A stretch of 64,000 nucleotides of DNA. Source: Stutzerimonas stutzeri (GTDB lineage: Bacteria; Pseudomonadota; Gammaproteobacteria; Pseudomonadales; Pseudomonadaceae). The position numbers and the translations under genes are program-made. Numbering within the stretch: the stretch's first letter is position 1; every line of letters begins with the position of its first letter. This document shows, piece by piece, positions 41,617 through 51,228 of the stretch. The stretch is taken from contig NZ_JAMOIH010000007.1 in NCBI RefSeq assembly GCF_024448955.1, positions 62,001-126,000 of the forward strand. Reading direction: 5' to 3'. The notes below the pieces were generated by a model. It was not told the origin of the DNA, searched no databases, and saw nothing but the letters and a program-made list of their open reading frames with translations.

Positions 41617-44340
41617 ATGAATAAGGGATGTATGGTTTCGATTCATGTGGGTGGCGAGGACAAGACCGCAGAGATCACCAACTGGTCGATCTGGAGCGAT
41701 AAGAGCGAAGGCCTGCAACTCAGGTGCTCCTACTTAAAAAAGGGCAAGGCCATACACGCGCTCAGCGACTGCCGCATCTCCCCCACCCGTGAACTGGGCG
41801 AGATGTTGCTGACCAAGCCTGGCAGCACGATCGTCAAGCCCATCGCCAAGGCGACGATCTATGGCGAGCGGTATGCCGTCGTGCTCCATCCAGATTCTGA
41901 TCAACCTTACGTCTACAAGATGGACGGCATCGGCTTTGCCGCGCTGACGGCGATGAAGGAGGCGCCGGTCTTTAACTATTTCGTGGCAGTGGCTCATGCC
42001 CGGCGGGATCGCGCGGGGTCGAAGAGCGACCGTGAGATCGCCGCCAATGTCGTGCGCCAACTGGATAAGCTGCCCGCCAGCGCCGACACCGCTTTGCATG
42101 CCTATTGCGCGGGACGAAATGGAACGCAGGCGCCCGGCACCGGCCTGATCTTTCCGTTCGGCGTCAACGCAAGCCAGCTCGCGGCGGTTGAGCAGGCCTT
42201 CCGTGCGCAGATCAGCGTGATCGAGGGCCCACCAGGGACGGGCAAGACCCAGACCATCCTAAACATCCTCGCTAATATCCTATTACGCAGGCAGACGGTA
42301 GCGGTGCTGTCCAACAACAATTCGGCTGTCGAAAACGTCTACGAGAAGCTGGAAAAATGCGGCCTGGGCCACCTGGTCGCCAAACTTGGCAACCAGGACA
42401 ACCGCAAGGACTTCTTCGCCGACCTGCCGCCGTGGTCATCGAGCGAGCCCGAGCCCGCGCAGCCCCTGGAGGAGATCCAGGCCCGGCTGGCCCGCTTGAA
42501 GCAGCACCTGGACGATCACAACCGGGCGGCGCAACTGCAGGCCGAGCTCGACGAGCTGACCGTCGAGCGGCGCTACCTGCAGCAGTGGCAAACAGACAGC
42601 GGTGTGCAAGCCGCCGCCTCGCTGGACAAGTACGGACTGTCGCCTCGCAAGACCACCGACCTGATGGCCTACCTGGCCCATCTCGGCGAACAGCGCATCC
42701 GCCTCAAGGACCGCATCGAACTGCTGTTCAATTTCAGGATTTTCCGCACCAAGCCTTTCGCTCGGGATGACGCGCGCCTGTCGGTCTTCCATGCCCTGCA
42801 GATGCACTATTACGACAAGGCGCTGCAGGACAAGGAAGCGGAGCTGCAGGCGTGCCGCGCATCGCTGGCGCGCGGAAATTTCACGGTCTTGCTCGATGAG
42901 TTGAAGACCGCGTCGATGCGCCATCTGAAGCAGCACCTGCAACGCCAGGCGCGGCCGTCGGACAGCTTCGATTCCAATACCTACCGCAAGCAGTTCGATG
43001 CCTTCGTGCAGCGCTTCCCAATCCTGGGCAGCGGCACGCATTCAATCGTCAACTCGATCGCGCCGGGCGCGATACTCGATTACGTGATCATCGACGAGGC
43101 CTCGCTGCAAGATATCGTGCCGGGTATTCTGGCGCTGGGCTGCGCGAAGAACCTGGTCGTTGTTGGCGACAACCGCCAGTTGGCGCACATTCCCGTAGCG
43201 CTGGGCCTGCAAGCCCCCACTGACGCCTATGATTGCGAGCGCTACAGCCTGCTCGACTCCTGCATCGGCGTGTTCACGGACGCTCTGCCCAGGACGCTAT
43301 TGAAAGAGCATTACCGCTGCCATCCCAGGATCATCCAGTTCTGCAACCAGCAGTTCTACGACAACGCGCTGGTGCCAATGACCGAGGACAAGGGCGAAGC
43401 GCCCTTGCGCCTGGTGGTGACCGCCAAGGGTAACCACACCCGGCAGAACACCAACCACAGGGAACTGGACTCCTTGCTCAAGGTGCTGGACGACGAGGGC
43501 GAGCCCATTGGCCTGGACGGCGATGGCCGTGGCTTCATCGCCCCTTTCCGGGCCCAGGTCAACCTCTCTGGCACACACCTGCCAGTGGATTTCGTCAAGG
43601 ACACCGTGCACAAGTTCCAGGGACGGGAATGCGACGAGATCGTCTTCTCCACCGTGCTGGACAAGAAACACTACAACCAGGAACGCAAGCGACTGGATTT
43701 CGTGGATGACCCGCGCATGGTCAATGTGGCGGTGTCGCGGGCCAAGCACCGCTTCACCCTGGTGACAGGCGACGACGTGTTCACCGGCAACAACGGCCAC
43801 ATCGCGGCCCTGATGCGCTACGTCGAGTATTACGCGCAGGACGAGCAGGTCGTGCGGGCTCCCGTGGTGTCGGCCTTCGACCTGCTGTACCGCGAGTACG
43901 ACCAGTCCCTGGCGCGGTTGGATGCCCGGTTGCGGCCCGAGGATTCACGTTACAAGTCCGAGCAGATCGTGGCGCAACTGCTGCGCGAGGCCCTGTCCGC
44001 GCCGTCATGCCAGGCGCTGATGTGTCACGCCCAGCTCCGGTTGAACCAAGTCGCCGCATCAACCAATCCGGCCTTGACGGCGCGGGAACGAGCTTTCATG
44101 GCGCGCGCCAGTTGCGATTTCGTACTGTATTTCAAGGTGGGCAAAAAACCACTCGGGGTGATCGAAGTCGATGGCGGCTCCCACGATCGGCCCGACCAGG
44201 CGGCGCGGGATGCCTTGAAAAACAGCATCCTGGCGAAAAGCGGTATCCCCATCCTGCGCCTGCGCACCGTTGAGAGCCGCATCGAAGAAAGGATCGCCGG
44301 GTTCATCGCCCAATGGGCGAGCCCCGCGCCCGGCGCGTGA
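41617..44340 (+). CDS. Superfamily 1 helicase with C-terminal nuclease-like domain
   Basis: A 907-residue protein. Residues about 195-720 form an Upf1-like SF1 helicase: Walker A GPPGTGKT (204-211), Walker B IIDEAS (near 490), Q-motif-like GDNRQLAHIP, HYRCHP, and VAVSRAKHRF (motif VI, near 705), with a charged coiled-coil insert (about 285-320). The C-terminus (about 830-890: CDFVLYFKVGKKPLGVIEVDGG ... LRLRT, shown in part) looks like a DUF2726/PD-(D/E)XK nuclease fold with the E-x-D pair. It stands between erbR and ercS', which are close neighbours in P. aeruginosa, so it appears inserted. Start uncertain (ATG 41617 or 41632). Possibly a defence or repair function. Confidence 0.8.
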   Translation: MNKGCMVSIHVGGEDKTAEITNWSIWSDKSEGLQLRCSYLKKGKAIHALSDCRISPTRELGEMLLTKPGSTIVKPIAKATIYGERYAVVLHPDSDQPYVYKMDGIGFAALTAMKEAPVFNYFVAVAHARRDRAGSKSDREIAANVVRQLDKLPASADTALHAYCAGRNGTQAPGTGLIFPFGVNASQLAAVEQAFRAQISVIEGPPGTGKTQTILNILANILLRRQTVAVLSNNNSAVENVYEKLEKCGLGHLVAKLGNQDNRKDFFADLPPWSSSEPEPAQPLEEIQARLARLKQHLDDHNRAAQLQAELDELTVERRYLQQWQTDSGVQAAASLDKYGLSPRKTTDLMAYLAHLGEQRIRLKDRIELLFNFRIFRTKPFARDDARLSVFHALQMHYYDKALQDKEAELQACRASLARGNFTVLLDELKTASMRHLKQHLQRQARPSDSFDSNTYRKQFDAFVQRFPILGSGTHSIVNSIAPGAILDYVIIDEASLQDIVPGILALGCAKNLVVVGDNRQLAHIPVALGLQAPTDAYDCERYSLLDSCIGVFTDALPRTLLKEHYRCHPRIIQFCNQQFYDNALVPMTEDKGEAPLRLVVTAKGNHTRQNTNHRELDSLLKVLDDEGEPIGLDGDGRGFIAPFRAQVNLSGTHLPVDFVKDTVHKFQGRECDEIVFSTVLDKKHYNQERKRLDFVDDPRMVNVAVSRAKHRFTLVTGDDVFTGNNGHIAALMRYVEYYAQDEQVVRAPVVSAFDLLYREYDQSLARLDARLRPEDSRYKSEQIVAQLLREALSAPSCQALMCHAQLRLNQVAASTNPALTARERAFMARASCDFVLYFKVGKKPLGVIEVDGGSHDRPDQAARDALKNSILAKSGIPILRLRTVESRIEERIAGFIAQWASPAPGA

Positions 44341-44486
44341 CATGGTGGGTGAGGTGGGTGGGTTGACGATGCGGTGACCGTCGCCGTCAAGCCTGTGGTG
44401 CTTCGGTCTGGCTCAACCAGTTCGTGAACCCACGCTTGCTGTCGTCGTCTTCCATCGCAGCTTAAGGCGGAACATCCATCGTAGCC

Positions 44487-47153
44487 TTACGACTCGCAAA
44501 GCGCGCCTGATATGCCGGCAGCCAGCCCATGCTCCAGCATGTGGCACATGGCGGTCTTAAGCTTCATCGGCCGTACCGGCTTGTGCATCAGCATGTGTCC
44601 CAGCTCGCGCACCTGCTGCTTGAGATCGTTGCTGTAGTTGGCGGTGATCATCAGCGCAGGCAGCGGGCTGGCGCGACGGGCGTTGACCTTGGCGACCACG
44701 TCGATGCCGGTGTGACCGTTGTCCAGGTGGTAATCGGCGATCAGCAGGTCGGCCTCGGCATGGAAGTCGTCCACCTGGCGCGCCAGATCTTCTTCCGAGA
44801 GCGCCGTGGTCACCGCGCAGCCCCAGCCTTCGAGCAGGGTGCGCATGCCGGCGCAGATCGCCGTGTCGTTATCCAGCACCCAGACGCGCGCGCCTTGCAG
44901 GCGCTGGAGTACCAGTTCGGTGGTGGTCGGCTCGGCACGCAGCAGGGGCGCGCGCCTGGCCAGCGGCACCTCGATGGCGAACCGGGACCCACGCCCCGGC
45001 TGCGAGCTGACCTGAATGCGATGACCGAGCATGCGCGCGATCTTCTCGACGATGGCCAGGCCGAGGCCCAGTCCACGGTCCTGGTTCGGCCGCACGCCCT
45101 CCCCGCGCTTGAACTCCTGGAAGATTTCCTCGAGCTTGTCGTCGGCGATGCCGACGCCGGTGTCCCACACCTCGATCGACAGCCGCTGCCGACGTCGCCG
45201 GCAGCCCAGCAGCACGCGTCCCTGCGGCGTGTAGCGGATGGCATTGGTCAGCAGGTTGCGCAGGATGCGCGCCAGCAGCTGGATATCGCTGCGCACCAGC
45301 GCCGAGCTGGGGATGAAATCCAGTTGCAGGCGCTCGGCCCCGGCAATCTGGCGGAACTCCATGGCGAGATTCTCCAGCAGCTCGCTGACGGCGAACGGGG
45401 CGATGTCCGGCTTGATCACGCCGGCGTCGAGCTTGGAAATATCCACCAGGGTGCCGAGCAGGTTCTCCACGTCCTCCAGCGAATTGCTGATGTTGCGCAC
45501 CAGTCCGCCGCTGGGCTCTGCCGGCTGTTCCAGCAACGCGCTGGTGAACAGCCGCGCGGCGTTCAGCGGTTGCAGCAGGTCATGGCTGACGGCGGCGAGG
45601 AACTTGGTCTTGGACAGGTTAGCCAGCTCCGCCTCGCGCTTGGCCTCGCGCAATCGCGCTTCCACCAGGCTGCGCTCGTCGATCTCGCGCAACAGCTGGT
45701 CGTTGAGGCTGGTCAGCTCGGCGGTACGCTCGCGAACCCGCTGCTCCAGGTTCTGGTAGGCCTGGTGCAGCGCCTCGGCGGTGCGCCGGCGATCGGTGAT
45801 GTCCTGGATCAGCACGAAGATGCCGGCGACCTCGCCGCTGGAAAGCCGGTTCGGTACGTAGGAACGCAACATATAGCGCTGCTGGCCGGCATGGTTGCGT
45901 TCGGACATCTCGAAGCTGACGTTCTCGCCGGACAAGGCGCGGTCGATATAAGGCGCCAGTTGCCGCCAGTGCTCGCCGCTGTGCACTTCGGGCAGGCTCT
46001 GTCCGAGCATGCCGTCGCTGGGCCAGCGGTACCATTCCTCGTAGACCTTGTTGGTGAATTCGTAGGTCAGGTCGGACGACACGTAGGCGATCAGCGCCGG
46101 CACATGATCGGTGATCAGGCGGATCCAGCGCTCGCTCTCGCGCAGCGCCTCGGCGTGGCGGTAGCGTTCGGTAATGTCGGTGAAGGTGTTGACGAAGCCA
46201 CCGGTGGGCAGCGCATGGGTGCGGATTTCCAGCATGCGGCCGTCGAACAGGCGCTGTTCCAGCTCACGGACTGGCCGATCTTGACCATCCCGGGTATTCG
46301 GCGTCAGGAGTTTCAGCTCGCTCTCGGCCATCACCTCCTCGAACGGCCGGTGCGCCTCGATCGGCGCCAGCCCGCAGAGCTCGAGAAAACGCCGGTTCCA
46401 CAGTTCCAACGCGCCTTCGGCGCCGACCATGGCCACCCCTTGGGACAGGTTGTCGACCGCACGCTGCAGCAGGCGCGACTTCTGCGCCAGTGCCTGTTCG
46501 CGGCGCATGGTTTCGCTGACCTTCACCTCGGTGATGTCGGTATAGAGGATGACCAGCCCACCCTCGCGGGTCGGCCGTTCGCTGGCCTGCACCCAGCGGC
46601 CGTTGCTCAGCCGGTAGACGGTCGGCTCGTCGCCCTTGCCGCGATGTTCCTCGACGATTAGCCCGGTGCTCTCGGCCAGCTGGCGCACGTCGGTCAGTCG
46701 CGTGCCAGCGTTGATGCGCGCGCGGGTGCGGCTCCACAGCGACTTGAAACGACGATTGAACAGCACGATGCGCTGCTCGCGGTCGAACAGCACGAAGGCA
46801 TCGGAAATGCTCTCGATGGCATCGACCAGGTGCTGATGGGCAGTTTCTGCCCGCAGGCGCGCATCGCTGAGCAACTGGTTGCTGCCCTTGAGTTCGGCCA
46901 TCGCCTGGTTCAGCGCATCGGTACGCTCGCGCACCTGCTCGGCCAGTTCCACCGAATGCTGGAAGGCTGCATAGGGCGCATCACGCCCGGCGCCGCTGGA
47001 CTCGACCCGTTCGATCAGGGCGGCGTTGATGCGCGCCAGCTTGCGGTTCTCGCGCTCCAGCTCGGCCTGGCGAGCCAGCAGGTCAACGACCGCCCCGCCC
47101 TCCAGGCCGACCAATGGCGACACCGGTGAAGGTCTGGTTGATGTGCATGCCAT
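44487..47153 (-). CDS. PAS-containing hybrid sensor histidine kinase ErcS'
   Basis: Soluble hybrid kinase (888 aa) without membrane segments: N-terminal coiled coil, three PAS domains (about residues 105-215, 225-340 and 350-470; each ends in an ITD/ITE segment such as YTDITEV, FTDITER, IQDITDR), a coiled coil, HisKA with His in AVSHDLLQPLNAARL, HATPase (NAIRYTPQG, GLGLGLAIVEKIARML) and a receiver with Asp in LLIADYHLDNG. Its catalytic half closely parallels ErcS at 16956, so the two are paralogues; P. aeruginosa names this one ErcS'. The start overlaps the upstream FIST gene by 71 bp, with GGAG before the ATG, implying co-translation. Confidence 0.88.
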   Translation of the reverse strand: MACTSTRPSPVSPLVGLEGGAVVDLLARQAELERENRKLARINAALIERVESSGAGRDAPYAAFQHSVELAEQVRERTDALNQAMAELKGSNQLLSDARLRAETAHQHLVDAIESISDAFVLFDREQRIVLFNRRFKSLWSRTRARINAGTRLTDVRQLAESTGLIVEEHRGKGDEPTVYRLSNGRWVQASERPTREGGLVILYTDITEVKVSETMRREQALAQKSRLLQRAVDNLSQGVAMVGAEGALELWNRRFLELCGLAPIEAHRPFEEVMAESELKLLTPNTRDGQDRPVRELEQRLFDGRMLEIRTHALPTGGFVNTFTDITERYRHAEALRESERWIRLITDHVPALIAYVSSDLTYEFTNKVYEEWYRWPSDGMLGQSLPEVHSGEHWRQLAPYIDRALSGENVSFEMSERNHAGQQRYMLRSYVPNRLSSGEVAGIFVLIQDITDRRRTAEALHQAYQNLEQRVRERTAELTSLNDQLLREIDERSLVEARLREAKREAELANLSKTKFLAAVSHDLLQPLNAARLFTSALLEQPAEPSGGLVRNISNSLEDVENLLGTLVDISKLDAGVIKPDIAPFAVSELLENLAMEFRQIAGAERLQLDFIPSSALVRSDIQLLARILRNLLTNAIRYTPQGRVLLGCRRRRQRLSIEVWDTGVGIADDKLEEIFQEFKRGEGVRPNQDRGLGLGLAIVEKIARMLGHRIQVSSQPGRGSRFAIEVPLARRAPLLRAEPTTTELVLQRLQGARVWVLDNDTAICAGMRTLLEGWGCAVTTALSEEDLARQVDDFHAEADLLIADYHLDNGHTGIDVVAKVNARRASPLPALMITANYSNDLKQQVRELGHMLMHKPVRPMKLKTAMCHMLEHGLAAGISGALCES

Positions 47154-48246
47154 TGAACTGCTCTCCGTAGGTGTTGAAGCCGATCACCTGCTGGCGCCTG
47201 AGAAAAGCCGAAACCTGCTCGCTGGCACCGTTGGCCTCGATTTCCAGGCGGCGCAGGAAGCAGTCGCAGCCAATGGTGAGCAACGGCGGTCCGAGGCGCT
47301 GTTCGAGCCGCCGGAACAACGCTTCGAGATTGGGCATCAGGGGGCCGGGCTGCATGGCCGTCAGCACGATGCCGTTCTCCACCGCGCAGTAGAACGTCAG
47401 GCTCAGGTCGTCGTTGACCTTCTGGATCGCGCGCACGTAGTACTGCTCATTGATGCGTACCGCCAGCGGATGCGCGGCGAACAGGCGGTGGTCGAGGTCG
47501 GCGACCGGCACGCCGATCAGCCGCGCGTACTCCTCGGCGGCCGGCTCGGCATTCAGCTCGAAGACGCGGCGACCGTTGCTGTCGGCTCGGGTGACCACCA
47601 GCTTCTCGTCATTGGGCAGGATGTGGTGGGTGGTGAACACTTCGAAATCCAGCCAGGTATTGATCAGCACCACGATGGCCGCGCCGCTGTGGAACTTGCC
47701 GTCGTAATAGACGTGGGTGTCGGCCAGGTGGTTGTCGTCGCCCGCCGAGCCACCGAAATGCGGAATGCTGCCGAAGGCGGCACTGAGCGCGGCGAGCACT
47801 TGTTCCTCACGGTTAGAGAGCCCATCGAGCAGCGTCAGGGCGAAACTGTGGTTTTTGATCGGTGCCAGGGAATTGCTGCGACAGACGCTGCCCAATCGCT
47901 CCACCAGCTGCTGGGCATCGACCAGGCTGAAGCACTCCATCTCGTCGATCAGCTCGCAGGCAACCGAGAAGCTGCGGTGATCGAAGCCAATGGCACTGAC
48001 GCAACTGCGGCTGTAGCCCTGCGCGGTGATCTCGCCCGCCGAGGTACAGCCCACCAGGCGCACGCCACCGAAGTACTGCTGCAACGCATCGGCCAACGCC
48101 GGCAGGTCGTACTCGGCGGAGCAGAAGAACAGCACGAAACCCAAGTGCGGATGGATCAACTGGCGCGCCAGGTCTTGGGCCACCGTCTCGGCCAGCCGCG
48201 CTTCGGACATTGCCGTGCGTATCGTTTCCGTCTGTTGCTCGCTCAC
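47083..48246 (-). CDS. FIST-domain sensory protein
   Basis: A 387-residue cytoplasmic protein with FIST N domain (about residues 25-225, including LVGCTSAGEITAQGY and FGGSAGDDNHL) and FIST C domain (about 225-370, with CDCFLRRLE and IGFNTYGEQFNGMHINQTF). FIST proteins are small-ligand sensors, often coupled to kinases. The gene directly precedes and overlaps ercS' by 71 bp, so the pair is probably one sensory unit. I chose the GTG at 48246 because GGGAGG lies upstream; an ATG at 48306 would add 20 residues of unlikely sequence. Confidence 0.87.
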   Translation of the reverse strand: MSEQQTETIRTAMSEARLAETVAQDLARQLIHPHLGFVLFFCSAEYDLPALADALQQYFGGVRLVGCTSAGEITAQGYSRSCVSAIGFDHRSFSVACELIDEMECFSLVDAQQLVERLGSVCRSNSLAPIKNHSFALTLLDGLSNREEQVLAALSAAFGSIPHFGGSAGDDNHLADTHVYYDGKFHSGAAIVVLINTWLDFEVFTTHHILPNDEKLVVTRADSNGRRVFELNAEPAAEEYARLIGVPVADLDHRLFAAHPLAVRINEQYYVRAIQKVNDDLSLTFYCAVENGIVLTAMQPGPLMPNLEALFRRLEQRLGPPLLTIGCDCFLRRLEIEANGASEQVSAFLRRQQVIGFNTYGEQFNGMHINQTFTGVAIGRPGGRGGR

Positions 48247-48436
48247 GCACCGCCTCCCGTTCCACCCGTATCGGATGCCCACATTCTTGGTCAGTGCATT
48301 GGGCACGAAAATGCTACTTGAGTACCGGAATAGACCTGCCTAGGTAGCGGGGCCTGACGTGACTTGGTTGGTGCGCGGGTGGCGCGGGGTGGCGCGCTAT
48401 GCGAGCCACGAACATCCGCACGTTGCCAACTCAATC

Positions 48437-48494
48437 GGTGCGCAGAGCGCACCCTACGAATGCTCGAGCCCGCGTAGGGTGCGCTCCGCGCACC
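48437..48494. repeat. inverted REP pair
   Basis: Copies at 48437-48457 and 48474-48494 between the FIST gene and the porin terminator. The remaining part of 48247-48436 shows no gene. Confidence 0.9.
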
Positions 48495-48517
48495 GTTTGC
48501 ACTGAAGAAGACGAAAT

Positions 48518-48551
48518 ACAAAAAGGCTGGCCCTCACGGGTACCAGCCTTT
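48518..48551 (-). terminator. rho-independent terminator of the porin gene
   Basis: On the minus strand AAAGGCTGG pairs with CCAGCCTTT around a 12-base loop and is followed by TTTTTGTATTT. It lies 14 bp after the stop codon. Confidence 0.85.
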
Positions 48552-48564
48552 CTTGCCGCCGGGA

Positions 48565-49752
48565 TCAGAAGCTCAGCGCGGCGCCTACGGCGAAAGTCCG
48601 GGTATCTTCGTCGACGGCACCGGTATCGCGTCCAGCGATCTCGAACTCGTTGAGTTCGGCGACCAGCTTGAGGTTGTCGTTGATGTCGTGGAACAGCGCG
48701 ATGCCGCGGGTCTCGTAATCGGCGGCTGTGCCCAGGCCGTTGCCGTCGTCCTTGGTCTTGCCGTAGGACAGCGCGATGCGGTTCTTGCCGAAGCGGTAGG
48801 AGCCCTGCAGCAAGTAGCCATCGCTGTCCACCTCGCGTAACAAGGCTTCGCCGGCGTTGTTGGTGAAGAACGGATTGATGCCTTCGGCCTGGAAGCCCGA
48901 GGCGGTCAGCGAGAAGCTTCCCATCTTCGCCTGCACGCCGTAGCCGAGGCCCTTGGAGGTTACGTCCTCGATGCTGTCGTCGGTGTTGTCCGAGCTCTGC
49001 TGCATGGCGTTGATCCAGCTATAGAACTGGGTGCCGCCCAGCTCGAACTGGTAGGTCACCTCGGCTTCCAGACGCGGCTCTTCCTGGTAGGCCTTGTCCA
49101 GGGTGGAGTTGGTGTCCTCGGTAGTGTCCACCGGGTCCATGATGCCGACAGCGACGCGCAGCCCGCTCATCACCGGGGAGCGGTAGGTGACCTGGGATGT
49201 CGGGAACGGGTACGGATAGCCGGTGCCGATGTTGCCGAACGAGACGCCGCCGCCATCCACCAGGCCCAGGGTGTCGCTGACCTGGCCATAGCCGGTGAGC
49301 ATTTCGTCGAGCAGGATGTTGGAACGGGCGAACAGGCCGAAGTCCTTACCGAACAGCACCTCGCCCCAGGCATCGTTGGATACGGTGGCGTAGAACTGGC
49401 GAACGTCGATGCCGGTTTCGGTGCCATTGGTATCGCTGTCGTTGATGGTCACCCAGAACGAAGAACGGCCGCCGAGCTTGAGATCGTCGACCTGCTTGCT
49501 GAAATTGAAGCCGATGTAGTTGGGCAGGAAGCCCATCTTGACCCGCGATTGCTTGCGGTCGAACTGCTCGCCGGCACGGTCGACGTCGCTATGAACGTAG
49601 AAGGTGTTGAAGTAACCATCGGTGGAAAAGCGGGTGTCATCCTGGTCGTAAAGCACGATCTCAGCCGATGCCGATTGGCTCACCGACATGGCAACGGCAC
49701 TGACCAGGGCCAGAGGCAGCAGGGTGGAAACGGCTTTCTTGTTGTTGTGCAT
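48565..49752 (-). CDS. Outer-membrane porin (Gram-negative general porin type)
   Basis: A 395-residue beta-barrel protein with signal peptide (cleavage after SASA near residue 30) and many alternating amphipathic strands, ending in the porin-type C-terminal Phe (VGAALSF). Segments such as RQFYATVSNDAWGEVLFGKDFGLF and the acidic loops fit the OmpC/porin_4 group. Substrate unknown; it lies next to the FIST/ErcS' sensory unit at the edge of the alcohol region, on the same strand but with its own terminator. Uptake of a small alcohol or acid is only a guess. Confidence 0.85.
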   Translation of the reverse strand: MHNNKKAVSTLLPLALVSAVAMSVSQSASAEIVLYDQDDTRFSTDGYFNTFYVHSDVDRAGEQFDRKQSRVKMGFLPNYIGFNFSKQVDDLKLGGRSSFWVTINDSDTNGTETGIDVRQFYATVSNDAWGEVLFGKDFGLFARSNILLDEMLTGYGQVSDTLGLVDGGGVSFGNIGTGYPYPFPTSQVTYRSPVMSGLRVAVGIMDPVDTTEDTNSTLDKAYQEEPRLEAEVTYQFELGGTQFYSWINAMQQSSDNTDDSIEDVTSKGLGYGVQAKMGSFSLTASGFQAEGINPFFTNNAGEALLREVDSDGYLLQGSYRFGKNRIALSYGKTKDDGNGLGTAADYETRGIALFHDINDNLKLVAELNEFEIAGRDTGAVDEDTRTFAVGAALSF

Positions 49753-50095
49753 GGCGCTCTCCGCTGTATTTGATGACAGGCAGTCGTGACGGGGAGCGAT
49801 TATGGAAAGGCCACCTGGGCGCCCATACGCTGCGATGGCGGCGAATGGCTAGTGCTTTGGCCCTGTCATCCGTATTGCCTCCCGAGCACAGGCGGCGCTG
49901 ATCGAGAGCACTGGCGCTTTGGTATTACGCCGTAGCGCTTGTGGCCAAGTGGCCGCTGCATGGCTTAGGGAGTCTGGGTCCATTAGACGAACCCAGTATC
50001 AGGACAAGAACGTATCAGTCTGACGGACGCGTCGTACTGTCCGAAGAACCGAGCGGGTACTAAGCTCGGCTCAAACAACAACAGCAGCGATTGTC
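49753..50095. other. porin/fructokinase divergent promoter region
   Basis: About 340 bases without a gene, presumably holding promoters for the porin (leftward) and fructokinase (rightward). A CA-rich run before the kinase is listed separately. I see no clear operator. Confidence 0.5.
50073..50084 (+). promoter_or_regulatory. candidate Hfq/Crc site before the fructokinase
   Basis: AAACAACAACAG lies 11 bp before the start codon, where a ribosome site would be expected; no clear Shine-Dalgarno is visible. Confidence 0.4.
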
Positions 50096-51055
50096 ATGTA
50101 CCTGATCTGTGGCGAAGCCTTGTTCGATGTATTCACTGCGACCGGAGACGGCCCGAGCAACCGTCTGACACTGGAGGCGGTTGCTGGCGGCTCGCCCTTC
50201 AACGTCGCCGTCGGCCTTTCGAGGCTGGGCGTGCCGGCAGCCTTGTTGGGCGGGATTTCCAGCGACAGCTTCGGCGAGCGCCTGCGCCAGATCCTGAGCG
50301 ACGAAGGCGTGGTCGATACCTACCTGGTGCCGTTCGAAGCACCCACCACCCTGGCGATGGTCGCGCTCGGCGCCGGCGGCTCGCCACGCTACAGCTTTCG
50401 CGGCGAAGGCTGCGCCGACCGTCTGATCGAGGAAGCGCACCTCAAGCCGCTGGGTGACGATATCTGCGCCATTCATGTCGGCTCCTACAGTCTGGTCGTG
50501 CCGCCGATCGCTGATACCCTGCAGATGCTGGTCGCGCGTGAAAGCCAACGGCGCCTGATCTCCATGGATCCCAACGTACGCCTCAACGTCGAGCCCAGCC
50601 TGCCGCGCTGGCGCGAGCGCGTTGAGGCATTCGCCAGGCATGCGCACCTGATCAAGGTCAGCGACGAGGATCTCGCGTTGCTCTATCCCGGCGAGGCACC
50701 CGAGCGTCTTGCCCAAGGCTGGCTGAAGGATCGCTGTGAGCTGGTATTGCTGACACGTGGTCACGAAGGCGCGCAGCTGTTCAGCCGTAGGCATGGTCAG
50801 CTCTACGCAGCCGCAAAGCCTACGGTGGTTCGCGACACCGTCGGAGCGGGCGATACCTTCCAGGCGGCGCTATTGAGTTATCTGCATGAGCAGCGTGTCC
50901 AGACCGCGGCGGGGCTTGCCGAACTGGATCGCGAACAACTCGATGCGATGCTCGGATTCGCTGTGCAAGCAGCGGCCATCACCTGTTCACGCACCGGGCC
51001 GGACCTGCCCTACCGATACGAAATTGACTGGCCGAATTTGGTTCAAGGTCTATAA
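50096..51055 (+). CDS. mtlZ: PfkB-family fructokinase
   Basis: Ribokinase/PfkB-family sugar kinase of 319 aa. N-terminal GGSPFNVAVGLSRLG (substrate-binding di-Gly) and C-terminal DTVGAGDTFQAAL with the catalytic Asp and anion hole. In the mannitol locus this enzyme phosphorylates fructose formed by mannitol dehydrogenase, giving fructose 6-phosphate. In P. fluorescens the corresponding gene lies at the end of mtlEFGKDYZ; here it is upstream, next to mtlR. The assignment to mannitol catabolism rests on this context. Confidence 0.88.
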   Translation: MYLICGEALFDVFTATGDGPSNRLTLEAVAGGSPFNVAVGLSRLGVPAALLGGISSDSFGERLRQILSDEGVVDTYLVPFEAPTTLAMVALGAGGSPRYSFRGEGCADRLIEEAHLKPLGDDICAIHVGSYSLVVPPIADTLQMLVARESQRRLISMDPNVRLNVEPSLPRWRERVEAFARHAHLIKVSDEDLALLYPGEAPERLAQGWLKDRCELVLLTRGHEGAQLFSRRHGQLYAAAKPTVVRDTVGAGDTFQAALLSYLHEQRVQTAAGLAELDREQLDAMLGFAVQAAAITCSRTGPDLPYRYEIDWPNLVQGL

Positions 51056-51090
51056 CCATAAGTCCTGTTTCGTTTCGCCGGTCGGCCATC

Positions 51091-51171
51091 GTAGGGTGTG
51101 CTCCGCGCACCGGCAACGCGGGTGCAGCTCATTCCCGGCATCCGCCGTTCGGTGCGCATAGCGCACCCTAC
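51091..51171. repeat. inverted REP pair between fructokinase and mtlR
   Basis: Copies at 51091-51111 and 51151-51171 in opposite orientation. Confidence 0.9.
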
Positions 51172-51228
51172 AATCGATTACGTAACGTCCAGCCTCCTGA
51201 CAATAATTACCGTACGGCGCAGCGTGCA

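Noticed and set aside
44529..46661. 710-codon plus-strand frame
   Set aside because: Antisense shadow of the hybrid kinase ErcS'.
49914..49935. CTTTGGTATTAC near the porin promoter as another copy of the alcohol-regulon motif
   Set aside because: Only the TACCAAA core matches; the AGGA half is missing.
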